DNA from: Pholis gunnellus
Taxonomy: Eukaryota > Chordata > Actinopteri > Perciformes > Pholidae
Assembly (NCBI GenBank): GCA_910591455.2
Contig: OU342820.1
Span: forward strand, 6,275,706 to 6,339,705
Direction: 5' to 3'
DNA: 64,000 bases
The first letter of the stretch is position 1. Each line of letters starts with the position of its first letter. The translations under genes were made by a program, and so were the position numbers. Under the pieces are notes generated by a model. That model ran no database searches, was not told the origin of the DNA, and saw nothing but the letters and a program-made list of their open reading frames with translations. This document shows positions 52,259 to 64,000 of the stretch, one piece after another.

Positions 52259-54790
52259 AGATCGTCTTGTGTCCCTCTTATATTTCACCCACAAATCCTT
52301 TCAACTACTTCTACAGTGAGTTGGACCTGAGTAGGGTATGCTTGGTGAAATTTGTTATTGCGTGTTCCGAAATGAAAACCCCTTTTGCCTTGTCTGTGTT
52401 GTTTCACATTTATATTTGATTGTTTTTTCTCCTCAATGAGATTAGAAATGACGAAACAGAGCACACATTGCTAATTAACTTTGGGCACATGCAATTGCGC
52501 TCCTTGAAGAGCCATAATGATCAACCAGACTGATTCTGCAGGAGGACAAAGGATCTGACGGGCTTTTACAAGATTTCATAACCAAAGGAAAGCACAATGG
52601 CAGTAAAAGAAACTTAAGTCGTGTTTTGGACTGTTTGTACATTGGCACAGTTAGAGATTTCTACTTCATTTAAGAATTTCATTTTTTTGTGAATGTAAAC
52701 AAGAGATTTGATGAAAGCAACAGCAGTTTGCAGGTGATTCTCTTCCTTTTCAAAGAGGAATGAGCTCAAGACTTAAATGGTAAATTTTTAAGATGAACTG
52801 TTTCAATTAATGCTTGATAATCTCCATTTTGTTGATGCCTGCAGTAGTTCCCTGCAAAGTCAACTTTTTGCACATTTGTGAGACCTGTTTTGTTAAATAT
52901 TTTCATAAAACAAATCCTCCCTTTATTTAGTGAGAAACTATTGTTGATTTTGCTGTGCAGTACACTCCCAACATCATTCTAAATGCAATCACTGAGAGTA
53001 GCAGGAGGAGTATTTTTCTGAATTTGATTGACTACTTATGAGAATATTTTTTTGATTTATTGCGATTTAGGAAGACAGCACTGCATTTAAAATTGTATGT
53101 AAAAAACTTTTTTTTCTTCTGAAACAAAGTCTTTTGTTCGTTCAAAGATCTTAAGAAGAGTATAACTAATTTTACTCTACTAGTATGTATCAATGTAAAG
53201 AAAAGTAAATCCTTTGTTCACTTAGTGGATAACTTTTTTCTTGGTTTGTTTCTTGCGGAGGCTGCAGCCAGTGATCACAAAAACATTACTGGGAGGTGGC
53301 TTTAATTCATGTTTGTGCTGTTCTTGTTCGCCAAAGATTCTGGAGTAGGGGAGCAAAACACAGAGCGCCTCCGATTTATCACTTGGAAACTGGGGTGCAT
53401 GCGGCCTAACGTGTACCCATTGTCTTTGATAGCAGAAAGGTGTAAAGCCACTATAAAGCACAACAGGAAACAAAGGGATGAAGGATGAGGAGTACAGCGT
53501 CTTGGGGCAGTGGAGATAAAGTCAAGTATATGTCAGGTAAATTGCCTTGAAGTAAACAGTATTTACTAAAATAACAGATGCCCTCATTTTTGCGGGAGCA
53601 GGTTCAGTATACGAGGAGAAGCAGGTGGTACCTATAATATAACATCATTTTACTGACAGTATAATCAAATGTGGCCCTTTCTTCCATCTGGTAGTTCAAA
53701 CTGAAGTGAAACCAACAAACGTTTAACTTCTGTTAGACTATTAAATATGAAAGTACTGACGTCTTTAGATAGAGTCGCGCAGCTAACAGTCGACCTGCTG
53801 CACCGGATGATACTGCAACTCTTATTGTTGACTTTTATTGCTTTAAGTGTTTTCAATCAATCAATATGGCCGGGAGAGACGGACTGCAGTAAGACGTTTT
53901 CATTGCGATACCTGCTAAACATCTAGGAACACATTAATAACCTACACTGCCAGCCAAAAGAAAATTACCATATTACATTTAAAGTTATCTGAAGCAATGT
54001 ATTCATAAACGTGATATTAATAACTGTTATAAGTACTTTTAAGTAACATAGATAGAAGCTCCTTGAAAACTTGGTTTTGAATCTTAAGCGTTTCTTGAAA
54101 TGTCTGCATGCTCTGTGCGTAGGTACTGGCTCACTGCTACATGTTTTATTGAGACGCCTAAAGGAGCCGTCGTTAGGGTCATTAGTTCCACCTGTGTGAT
54201 TCCTGCTGTGACAAGGACCTATGGCTCAGATCCTAATTAGTGCCTCATTAGACGCAGCTGTTAAAACGTATGTAGACAGCTTCAGAATCAAAAGTAACAA
54301 ATATACAGAGCAGTATGTTTAATTGACCTAATCCCTAAATAAAAAGGTACACTACAGCTGACTGTCTTACTTTTATTATCTAATTTGAGGTTATTCATAA
54401 TGAAATGAATTATGTTGGGTTGATTCCAAGCAATTTTATGGTCATTTTATGGTACAATACTCAAAGTGTTTTGACTGGCGGTGTATAACGGTCTTTTTGT
54501 AATGTTGGTTTTGGATTGTATAAGTAGTTCATATTTCAAGATGGGAACAGAAGGGGAGCCAGCTTGAGTGCAGGAAAACACCCACTGTAAATGCCATTTT
54601 GTGTAGCAGAGAGATTATTTTGCTATCTTTGCTTGCTGCTTCGTATAATTCTAGTGATAAAAACGCACTAAGCAAACTGCTGTCCTAACTGAAATAAGAT
54701 GAGAAGAAAAACAAACTCACGCACAAAGCACTTTATTCTTCCTTGTATACCTTTTGATGTTGCAAATAAATATTTATGTAATTCTGGTCG
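52259..54790 (+). other. 3' UTR of the Kir2 gene and flank, with candidate poly(A) signals
   Basis: Long AT-rich sequence after the stop. AATAAA occurs at 54,338-54,343 and 54,765-54,770; either could end a long 3' UTR, which Kir2 genes often have. No supported coding sequence. Confidence 0.4.
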
Positions 54791-57700
54791 TTTCTCCTTT
54801 TGGAAACCTGGTTAAAGATACATAAAATGCATGCAATGCAAAAGTAAAATAAAAATATTTTCTAAAGCAGCCACTAGATGCCTCTGCAGCCATTTCTAAT
54901 GTAGAGAAGTTCAGCAGAATACACTGAACCACGTGCTCCCTCTAGCGGTGTACCATGGAAGCAGCATAGGAGTTCAAACCTGCATCATGAACTCATGAAC
55001 ATCATAAACTCAAGAATGCTTCTAGAAATTAAGATGACAACTAATACCCCATATAACACAAATTGGATTAGTTTTCAGCCGTTGTGTGTGTTGGTATGAA
55101 AGCTAAAGAACATTGTGAATGAGGAGGAAGGGCTGACTGCTGACACTGGGGGGCATTGCAGTGGCTGTGGCATCTCACGAGACACATCGTAATGGCGCCC
55201 TGATGAATTCTCAATAAACACTGCAGATGGCTGATGCTGAACTGATCTGACTTATGTTTCTAAAAGTGGCTCGGAATTCATTAAAACACCGCACCTGGTG
55301 CCAATTAGCCAATCAGCTAATCGTGTATAGCTAGAAGAACAGGTGTGCTCCACTTACTTTTAGAAAAATTATATTTTCTATATATTATTGCATTTGATTG
55401 TAGGGAGGTGCTGCCTTTCCTATGGTATTTAAGCTTTTTAGCGGATTTTCTGCAATACAGCACCAGTTACTTACACATGCAACACAACTGAACGGCTGGC
55501 CCGGTTCAGAGGGTCACTTTCACTTTTAACGCAGCTCTTTAACAAGTGCTTACGAGGTATTGTTGGTCAAAAGCGAGGCACAAACAATGCAAACAACCCC
55601 TGCCTGGTGACATGTAAGACTTCTCATTTGGACTCTAGTCGCAGAGGCTTCCAAACTGTCCAGATCTGATGACTTTATGATTCACTGGTCATCATTCAAG
55701 GCTGTGATCGAGGTCTGCAAAATGAATGTGGCGAACAGTTTGTGCAGTGGAGGTCTGTGACCCCCTGCTGGCCGGTTTCAGTAATAAGGTCAGAATTTCT
55801 CTGTCGTTTTTTTCGATGATTTAAAATAGCAGAAAATCTAATAGGAGACAAGCAAACTACAGTATGTGGGTATGAAATCTATGGAAATGTTTTTGTATTT
55901 TAAGTCAGAGGGGATTGTATGATGAGAATATTTTAAAGTTAGGATTTGTGTGTACATTTAGTTTCATGAGAAGCAGCTGATGTAGACATTGTAGACCTTT
56001 CTGCATGGTTGAGATGTTGTGGACTCTTGCTCCGTTTCTACACTTTAGTTACTCTGAGCAGAAGAAGCAAAGGAAGAAAGGGAAGAATTTGAGAGCGACA
56101 CTGAAGACACCAAACCTCCGAACATTAGACTTGTTGACAGGTAGATCAGAAGCATGGGGGGGATTTGGCACGTGTGCAGTAATTCCACTGCAAATCTCAG
56201 GTGCTGCTTGAAATAAAGACTCCTAAGGAATTTCACAGAGGGTTCAGTGAGGCTTAACCTCATTGCAGACAGAACCAGGCTCATTGCAGCTTATATGAAA
56301 TGTGCTTCGGGGTGCATCAACATGCGGAGCAGCTCACTACATGTCCTGACCTTTGACACTGTGAGGATATCAGCACTGCATTTTGACAAAAAGCTGTGTT
56401 TGCTGGGGTACTTTCCTGACATCAATATGCAAATTATCTCCATTTTCCCCCATAATTAAATCATTTCTGTCCAGATTTTAATCAAGTTAAAACTTCCCAG
56501 TTTCAGGCAAACAAGAGACTTCCCCTTTCAGGTTGTCCTGTCTTGATCTTCCTTTAATTATATATCCTCCATCCCTGTCTTGTCAGCTCCTCGCTGTTCC
56601 CATGCCCACACATTGGACCTCTGAACCTGAGGAGAACTGGAGAGGCACTTCTGTCGGTGGAGGAAAAAAGATGAAAAGAGGGAAATGAGGAGGAAGGGGC
56701 AAGCTGCTCAGTGACCGCAGGCCTCGAGGCTATCGGCTTTTCATTAGCCGGTAAGTGAGTGAGTGAATGACTGTGATCGGTGGAATGGTAAAATAGGAGA
56801 AGCCATGCTGGGCCACGTCGGCTATTAGGGTGATTTGGGGGCTCCCACTGACTCCCATTGTGCATTGTCTCCGAAGTGAGCAACCGAGGCTCAACAGTGA
56901 GCCTTTGTGTGGGGCATTTAACTGCCAGTTAGCATGCTAATTATGGGATGTGTGTGTGTGTGTGTGTGTGTGTGTGACAGTGTGCGTCCACCATCTTCTC
57001 GACCTTTCCATCCCTCCGTCTCTCTCCTGGGATTTAAACTCCTCCAATTCCTCTTCCCATGTCACATCTTTACCATCTTTCCCCGAGGCATTAGTGCACC
57101 ACTGAGCTCTGTGTTACTGTTTTACCCCTTTTTTCAAGCTTGGTCCTTTTGTGTCCATTTTCTTCACTTCTTTCTTCATTTCTAAATCTGTGTGCTCCCA
57201 GTGTCTTATTTTTATTTTTATTTTAATCAGCTGCCTCTGATTCTGCTACGCTTGAATCCGCTTCGCTCTCACTCCGACATTTAAACAAGCCTCTCTCACA
57301 GTCAGGGCGGGACATTGTCCTCACATTTAGCTGTGGAAAAACCCCATTTCAGACATGCCCCTTCTTTCATAAGTGACAACTTGTCCTGCAAACTTTTCGG
57401 GCCATCTGTGCTCCGTTCTCACCTGTCTGACCCGTCGCTGCATCAGGGGTGTACGATTACAGATTCCAAAAATATTTTGGGCCAAACAGAGCCGTCGTAG
57501 AAGGGAGAAGAACGAGCCTGGCAACGTGCTTTCCAAGAGTTGGACACAAACGACATGAAAACCTGTCAAACAAGTTACAATCAATCCACAAGAAGTAGTG
57601 GAGGGCGTTTCTGTTATTTTGTACACCACTGGGTTGGCATGCGTTATATTAAACAGGTGTTTATTTGATTGTGTCCAGGTGTTGATCGGTAGCCAGGTAG

Positions 57701-57959
57701 CACTCTGCATACATTGTGCATCTATTATGTTTCTTTATTAAGATTAAGATCATCTTTCTTTATTGGACTCCTGTTTTGGGGACATTTACAGAGGTATTCA
57801 GCAAACTGTTTGGACCCTCCCCTCTAACAACTACTATGTTGTCCAAGAGGACATGTCTTTATCCAAACAACAGGCTAACTCAGTAGCTTTTGCTTCTCCA
57901 GAAGCAAAAGACACATATTCAGTGGATTAGAGATCTTATGCAGTTTCTCCACCTAGGTG
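54791..57959. other. intergenic sequence
   Basis: No supported gene. It contains a GT microsatellite (about 56,950-56,976) and a small perfect hairpin (57,887-57,910). Confidence 0.6.
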
Positions 57960-58160
57960 GACGACTGTGGCTAAGTGGATAGCAGGGCCGTCCTTCAATC
58001 AGGGGATCGGCAGTTCGCTCCGCTAGTCGCATGTCGATGTGTCCTAGAGCAAGACACTTAACCCCCAAAAAGTAGCTCCCAGCTACGTGTATGTGATAGA
58101 ATCTGAATTGTAAGTCGCTTTGGATAAAAGCGTCTGCTAAATGACTGTAATGTAATGTAG
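57960..58160 (+). mobile_element. tRNA-derived SINE
   Basis: A pol III A-box-like TGGCTAAGTGG (57,968-57,978) and B-box-like CAGTTCGCTCC (58,011-58,021) are followed by a tRNA-unrelated body. The 3' end reads GTCGCTTTGGATAAAAGCGT then CTGCTAAATGACTGTAATGT, a tail found in many teleost repeats. Confidence 0.75.
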
Positions 58161-58504
58161 AAAAGACAAAGAGGCTCAACTGACGTTCTCATATAGACGG
58201 GCTAAAACTGCACCTACAGCATCAGGGTCTAGATGTGGATGATCTCCTGTTGGACTGTATACAAGCTCCATTAAGCCTGCACTTATCATTTGGATAGATG
58301 TTTTAATATTGTTGTTATTATTCTTTAAAGATGATGACATGATTTGTAATGCTCTATGAAAAGATACACTTTTTTTTTCTCTTTCTTTATTTGTCTGTAG
58401 TCTGAAATAGCACTGTTTATGCAATGTTTTTGTGCAATATCTTGTGTTATAAATAATGGGAATTATTATTTTCTTTGGCCAAAGAGATGACAAGAAATCC
58501 AATA

Positions 58505-58581
58505 ACACACACCCACACACGCACACGCACACTCACACACACACCCACACCCACACGCACACGCACCCACACACACGCACG

Positions 58582-58616
<35 letters not shown>
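58505..58616. repeat. compound CA microsatellite
   Basis: CA repeats with CCA and CGCA interruptions, ending in a pure CA run. Confidence 0.95.
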
Positions 58617-58618
<2 letters not shown>

Positions 58619-60148
58619 TATAAAGGTTAGGGTCATTCTTGGTGCTGCATACTTGCAAAAAAAAAGAGTAAAACTAAATATAAATTCATGCCAGAATACA
58701 GTAATTATCACATTTTTTTTATTATCAACCCTTAAAATGTTTTACTTTTGCTATGCTTTAAAAAATCACGAGAGGCAACAACATTCCACAACCTGACAAA
58801 CACAAACTCTGCATGTCCCGTCATGCAGACATCCATTCAAACTGTCCTCCATTGAATATCAATGCATATCCACGTCCCATTCAGATGAATGGTGGACACT
58901 TTTGGTGTCCATGTAGGTTAGTATGTCAACCAAACCAATCAATGCGCTCTGATGTCACTTGATGTCGTTTAAATACAATTATTGTAACTGATCAGGACGA
59001 AATACAATTGAACAGACACAACACTGACCGGTAACAAGCGTCTCTCGCTGACCACAACAAGGGCGGCTTTGTTTGTTGGGCCTGACAACTTGAACCCTTA
59101 CACTGATGTTATTTCTGATCTAGATGCTCTAGTCTAGGCTAAATGTGAGTAACAGGGTTACAGGTGCTGAAAATAAAAAAAAAAGGTCCATCGCTCAAGC
59201 AGTTTTTTCTTGTAGGTATGTATTTATGTATATATTTGCTGTGTCTATCCATGCAAATTCATGCACTATGTATCATAAACTTAAAAGAGCATTTGTCCAC
59301 ATTGTTCACTTCCTCAGATTAACTGAAATTGAATCTAATCTAATCACACTTAATCAATTTTAATGGCTGTTTGTCAGGAACTTTTTGAATGTATGATCTC
59401 TGTAAATTATCTTGTGGCATTGCACGAGGTGATTTGTCATGTTTATTACAAGCACACTCTTTGAACTGGGTCCATAAGCTTCACGTTTTGTACCCTCTTC
59501 CTAAACAGATACGGTTTGTTCCTGTATTTGTTGTCCTCACACACACACACACACACCCACCCTGTCAGAGATTAATGTTCATTATTGTGTGCTTTAATGG
59601 GCAATAAACCTTTTTATTTGTCTAGTGTTGTCTCTTGATGTGTTGCCCACATGATGTTTGATCTTTGCGTGTGTGAACGACTTTTGTTTCGTCAGTGTGC
59701 ACCGAAAGGCACCGCATGCGCATGTCTGTTTGTGTGTGTGACTGTGTGCATGTGTTTGCCTGTCAACTGTTGGGTACGCAGATGACTTTCTGCAAGTAGT
59801 TTCTGCGTCTGCCTGTATATTGCAGTTATGTGTGTGTGTGTGAGAGCAGCTGTGGGCCCTGTGTTTGAACTCTAGCTCACATGGGCAGAGCGAGGGAAGG
59901 CCGCAGGGTGAGAAGGCAATGGGAGAGGGGACTGATGTCCGACAAACTCGCCATCTCCCTCTCCCCTTTCATCTCCCTCTCCCAGAACCGAACAACGGAC
60001 TCTTTCATTCAGGCATCTTTGCGGCCAGCCGCCCCCAGACCCTCGAGGCCCCCACCCGTTCACGCTGCTTAATTCAATGTTCCGAGAAAAACTCATGATT
60101 GGAAAGTGACTCTGTTATCTTCTTCCTTTTTCCATATCTCCTCCTAAG

Positions 60149-60299
60149 AAGCATCACCCCTCTTCCTGTTCTCGCTCGCTCGCATCAAAACGGCTTCTGT
60201 CCTGTAAACACAAAGGAAGTAAAACCCAGGCCAGTCCAGTCTCAGAGCTGGACAACACGCTGACGGTGAAGGGCACCCCCAGCGAGCATTCAACGATCG
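60149..60299 (+). CDS. possible exon of an unidentified gene
   Basis: An open frame after a CTCCTAAG acceptor-like site (alternative acceptor AAACCCAG ending at 60,229) reads RLLSCKHKGSKTQ and then ASPVSELDNTLTVKGTPSEH. It has GC-rich third positions in the second half and stops at a weak donor, GTACAA (60,300). The coding look is suggestive, but I do not recognise the family, the donor is poor and the frame stays open beyond it. It could be chance. Confidence 0.25.
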
Positions 60300-60884
60300 G
60301 TACAATTACGATGGCAGAGCATTCCATTACTGTCATGAAAGTGATGTTACATTATACCTATTGTGGTACTCCGAATGCAATTTTGGTCCCTTTCTAAGGA
60401 CCAGCATTCACTCATCCTGATGCACGACATCAGTTTCTCTTAAACAAGAGTTTATCTATTAAGTGACGGATACGAATGACTCAGAGCAGCTCTTCATCTG
60501 CACAATGACATAACTGAGCAACACAGATGACCTACTTCAGCTCCTTCGGTGCAACATTAACTGGAAAGTGAATTCTTTCCAACTGTCTACGTTTCTACTC
60601 CGCTTGCACGACTCATCAGAGAGTCTTAAAACAACAATGATTATGATCGACAATAAATGGACAAAATATATGGAGACATATGTAGACAGAGTAACAATGC
60701 TGTCCGAGAAAAGTACAAAGCACGTCAAAATAACCACAGCACGTACTGCAGCGACACAATATGTCTTATTTAAAACTACCCATAATCAATACAGCAGATA
60801 CAGATACGAGTCTAACATGAGCCATTATCAGGACCAAAGTTAGCAATCTGTTGACTTTTCTGAGAAAGTTCTTCCATGAACAAC

Positions 60885-61420
60885 ATCTTTTCACTCCACG
60901 CCACTTTATTAGGTACCGCTAGCTCAAATGAATGCAGACTGATGCAAAAGTCCTGCAATGAATTCTACTTTCATAAAGGTTGTTATGTTTTTTGTTTTGT
61001 TGAAACAGTTTAATAGAGGGGATTATTCCACTTTAAAGTCATTTTGGAGGCTGATAAGAGTTTATTTGCCCACCTAATTGATTTAAATGAGGGTGACAAC
61101 AATGTCAAAAAATGATCTTGAGTCAAATTGATCTGATCCAGGCAGTCCTTCTGCAACAGATAAATACTAGCCTCTGGTTGAACATTTTGGTGAATGAAGT
61201 ATTCACATCAACAACTAAATGTAGCAAAACCAAACTAACAGATGTGCTCGATTACAACTTCAAGTCCTGCCTTCAAGAAGTGTTAAATAAAATATTGGAA
61301 CTAATAATACTCATCTTGCATGATTGTATACTGTTTTGTAATTGGTTTGTTCATAGTGATGCATTATAATGTGGAAACTGCATTTAATGTTGAATTACAG
61401 TTTGAATTACAACTGTATTT
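60885..61420. mobile_element. interspersed repeat with CCACTTTATTAGGTAC start
   Basis: The segment from CCACTTTATTAGGTACCGCT onward, with ATGAATTCTACTTTCATAAAG-type sequence and an AAGTGTTAAATAAAAT end region, matches a repeat type widespread in teleost genomes. Class unknown to me; no open frame. Confidence 0.4.
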
Positions 61421-62769
61421 ACTGTCAGGTATAGTATATAGGAATGCATTATGTTTTATAAAATGATCAGGTATTAGGAATAGGTATTAGTTGTCCCGCA
61501 AACAAGGGTCCTGTGAGTGGGATATCATATTGCATTATTAGTATCGTGCATTAATAACAATGCATCAGATTTTATAAGCACATTGAGGTTTCGTATGATC
61601 GTTCCCAGCAAAACAAGTTCAAAGCACAATAATTCCCTCTTAAACGTAGGAAATAAGTAAGAGATGTAAAGACATTTTCAAGTGGATGTAAAATGTAACT
61701 TTCCACCACTGTTGGGAAGTATCTGAAATGCATATTTTTCTTCTCAGCCAGCAGGACGTCAAGCTAAATTAGATATTTAATGAGAATTTTGTTTTGTGTC
61801 CCGGGGGGGAGATTCATTCAAATCGGACATTTTTAGAGACGCACATCAATGCTGTGCGATGATGTGCCAAACAGCAACCAGTCAGACAGACAGCAGCAGA
61901 AGCATCCTAACAAAGGGCCCCCTTTGTTCCCAGCTGAATTCTTGAACATCATTTTCTGCATTTTCCTGCAAATGACTCAATCTCCACGTCCCTCGCCTCT
62001 CATTCCGCCCAATTATCATTTTTCAAGCATGTCCCCTCATCCTACAGAGAACGGTGTTGTTTGGGGGGTTTTCAAATCTTGCCATGAAATCTGCTTACAT
62101 GTGTCGGGATGTGTGATGGGTTTCACAGACAAAGTCACATACACATGAAGAGAGGTGGATTTAAGAGAATAACATGACTGATTTTGTTGCTCCGAGAGGG
62201 AGACAGGAGAGAGTTGTGAAGGACACAAGGCAACATTGAGGATTCTCTTGTTCTTCCTGAATCGCACCCCTTTTTTCTCTTTCCCCTCTTGTTGCCGTCA
62301 CAGCTGCAGCAGGGCTCCGCGACCGCACAGCTCTGAGGGCTGGTCCTATTTGATGCAAAAGGGCGTGATGCTTGTCAGTGTGTTAATGGCTGCTCAGTGC
62401 ATCTGTGGCTAAGTATAAAAAAAGTTAGCGATGTAAGCCTGAATTGATGACTCTAAAGGGCAAAAGGCCATGTGTCCCGAAATTAACACCTGGCCAACTA
62501 TGAAAGTAAAAAAACTTTTCATTCGCACACAACGAGATTCATGCTCTATAATGTTAATCCACACATCTGAACAGCACCACTACTGTTCTATCATGGACAT
62601 TTTGTTGTGCTTGAACTTCAACTTAACGCAAGTAAGACGCATGAAACCTTTTCATTTAATCGCACGGCGTGACACACTGTGCAATCTGATGTCAGTCAAT
62701 TACACATAACCAAGTTGCACCGAAGTGTTTCAAGCCAAACATCGACAAGTCAGTCAGATTATCACAGCA

Positions 62770-63180
62770 GTGCTTTGAGCTAAATGCTAACGGCAGTATG
62801 CTAACATGTTCACGGTGACAGGGCTAACATGCTGACGTTTAGCAGGCATAATGTCGACCATGTTCGGCATCTTAGCGTGTTAGCGTGGTGACATTGACAA
62901 GTCCAGTTGAGGCTGAAGGGAACGTCATTCGTTTTGCAGGTATTTAGTCATAAACCAAAGTTTGGGGCAAATTGCAAATGTGACGTTGGTGCTGGGTGAA
63001 AAATCAGGGCATCACCAAAGTGACGACAATTCTTCCTGAGCAGCAAAAGTCCGACAGTCATTAGGACCTCTGAGCATCATTGATATCTGTCCCAAATTCG
63101 ATGGCAATCCATCCAATGGTTGTTGAGATATTTTGCTAAAATACAAATATGTCAACCTGCTGGTGGGGCTAAAGGAAAGG
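62770..63180. mobile_element. interspersed teleost repeat (GCTAACATG / GGCAATCCATCCAATGGTTG family)
   Basis: Repeated GCTAAC motifs at 62,780-62,890 lead into a body ending with AATTCGATGGCAATCCATCC and AATGGTTGTTGAGATATTTT, then a CTGCTGGTGGGGCTAAAGG end, a motif chain common in fish genomes. Non-coding; class not determined. Confidence 0.45.
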
Positions 63181-63673
63181 TTGGTAGGAGTAATACTCTG
63201 TCTCTAAAAAAAAAAGAAAAAAACACTGCATTACTCCCAAAAAACAATAAATTAGCCTGCATTCACTTAAAATGTACCTTTCCGCGCAAAACTGAAGTAA
63301 TAGAAACATGCATCAAAACACTGCAACTCTAAACGCAGTAATGATGAGCAATAAATGAGCACAATGCCAACTGCCTGCTGAGAGTGTGAAGAGGAAAGGC
63401 AAGTTCTCAAATGCAAGTAGAGGGATGATTACAGCATACCAGCAGAGATCAGCAACAGGTAACTCAACTCTCCCCCTGCGTCTCACCTGGGACCCTTACC
63501 CCAATACTCCTGCCCCTCCAACCACCGCCACCCTTCCCCACACACCCCACCTCAACCCCCGTGTATCAATTTCCTTTAGATGTTCCCCCTCACACAATTG
63601 AAGTAACTAGAGTATTTCCTTTGGCTGGCCAGTGGAGATATGGAGCAGAACACACAATGGGCTATTCATTAGC

Positions 63674-63674
<1 letters not shown>

Positions 63675-63712
<38 letters not shown>

Positions 63713-63880
63713 ACACACACGTCTTACCCCCATTCATCCCCACCCGACCAGCACCAGTAGCAGCACCGTTCGTCACACACATATTTACCAACCATGTCCC
63801 TCTGTAACATACATGCACACACATGCTGGCATACAACAACACATACATTATGCACACACACACACACACACACACAATCT
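63675..63880. repeat. CA microsatellites (two blocks)
   Basis: CA runs at about 63,675-63,720 and 63,853-63,876. Confidence 0.95.
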
Positions 63881-63960
63881 CACAAAACCATACAAAAGCC
63901 TATGCAAATACATTCACATACACAGATATAGCACACACGCACACACACATCCCAACTCAC

Positions 63961-64000
63961 TCCCCAGCTGCAGTGAAAGCTCTTCCAAGTTCTTTGCCAC
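63961..64000 (-). CDS. probable exon of a minus-strand gene cut by the right edge
   Basis: On the minus strand the last 40 bases read VAKNLEELSLQLG in one open frame and end exactly at a consensus donor (GGGGA then GTGAGT, at 63,960-63,955). Strong donor plus coding-like composition suggests a real exon in phase 1. It is too short to identify; the leucine spacing hints at a helix or leucine-rich segment. Confidence 0.35.

Noticed and set aside
57887..57910. Perfect 11-bp inverted repeat with 2-base loop
   Set aside because: Short and isolated; too small to claim as an element, although it sits about 50 bp upstream of the SINE.
57960..58035. Possible functional tRNA gene
   Set aside because: A- and B-box-like sequences are present, but the cloverleaf stems are not complementary and the body continues into a SINE tail.
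59865..60098. 77-codon frame, possible exon
   Set aside because: Pro/Arg/Ser-rich with several overlapping open frames in both strands; no convincing acceptor/donor pair.

Overview
This 64 kb window is vertebrate nuclear DNA, and almost certainly from a teleost fish. The genes are intron-rich with canonical GT-AG splicing. Non-coding DNA is full of CA/GT, GA and homopolymer microsatellites, and there is a tRNA-derived SINE whose 3' end resembles a tail common in teleosts. The protein families are animal-specific, and there is no operon-like organisation. The species cannot be named from the sequence.

Layout, left to right. (1) About 390-17,250, minus strand: the 5' fourteen coding exons (569 codons) of a MEI1 (meiosis inhibitor 1)-like gene that continues off the left edge. 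(2) About 19.8-33.4 kb, plus strand: an 18-coding-exon ankyrin/fibronectin-III gene of the ANKFN1 / Nmf9 / Drosophila wide-awake family. I could rebuild it end to end as a phase-consistent 1,076-residue reading frame. (3) 35,850-37,196, plus: a two-exon GIMAP-like AIG1 GTPase (354 residues) with arginine in place of the P-loop lysine. (4) 38,474-40,366, minus: a complete five-exon KDEL receptor, most like KDELR3 (215 residues), with an unfolded-protein-response-type element upstream. (5) 50,819-52,258, plus: the single coding exon of a Kir2-family potassium channel, most like KCNJ4/Kir2.3 (479 residues), with a probable 5'-UTR exon near 45.1 kb. (6) 52.3-64 kb: 3'-UTR and intergenic DNA with several interspersed repeats, one low-confidence exon near 60.2 kb and a probable exon of another minus-strand gene cut by the right edge.

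The genes are not a pathway. They act in meiosis, neuronal function, immune-cell GTPase biology, ER retrieval and membrane excitability. What links them is synteny: the human orthologues of MEI1, KDELR3 and KCNJ4 all lie on 22q13, so the block is a piece of that ancestral segment. The ANKFN1-family copy (human ANKFN1 is at 17q22) and the GIMAP-like gene (human cluster at 7q36) are the unexpected members. No previously undescribed system is evident. The best leads are the P-loop substitution, the changed C-terminus of the Kir channel, the diverged ANKFN1 motif, the KDELR3 promoter element, repeat-flanked MEI1 splice sites and two long near-perfect hairpins.
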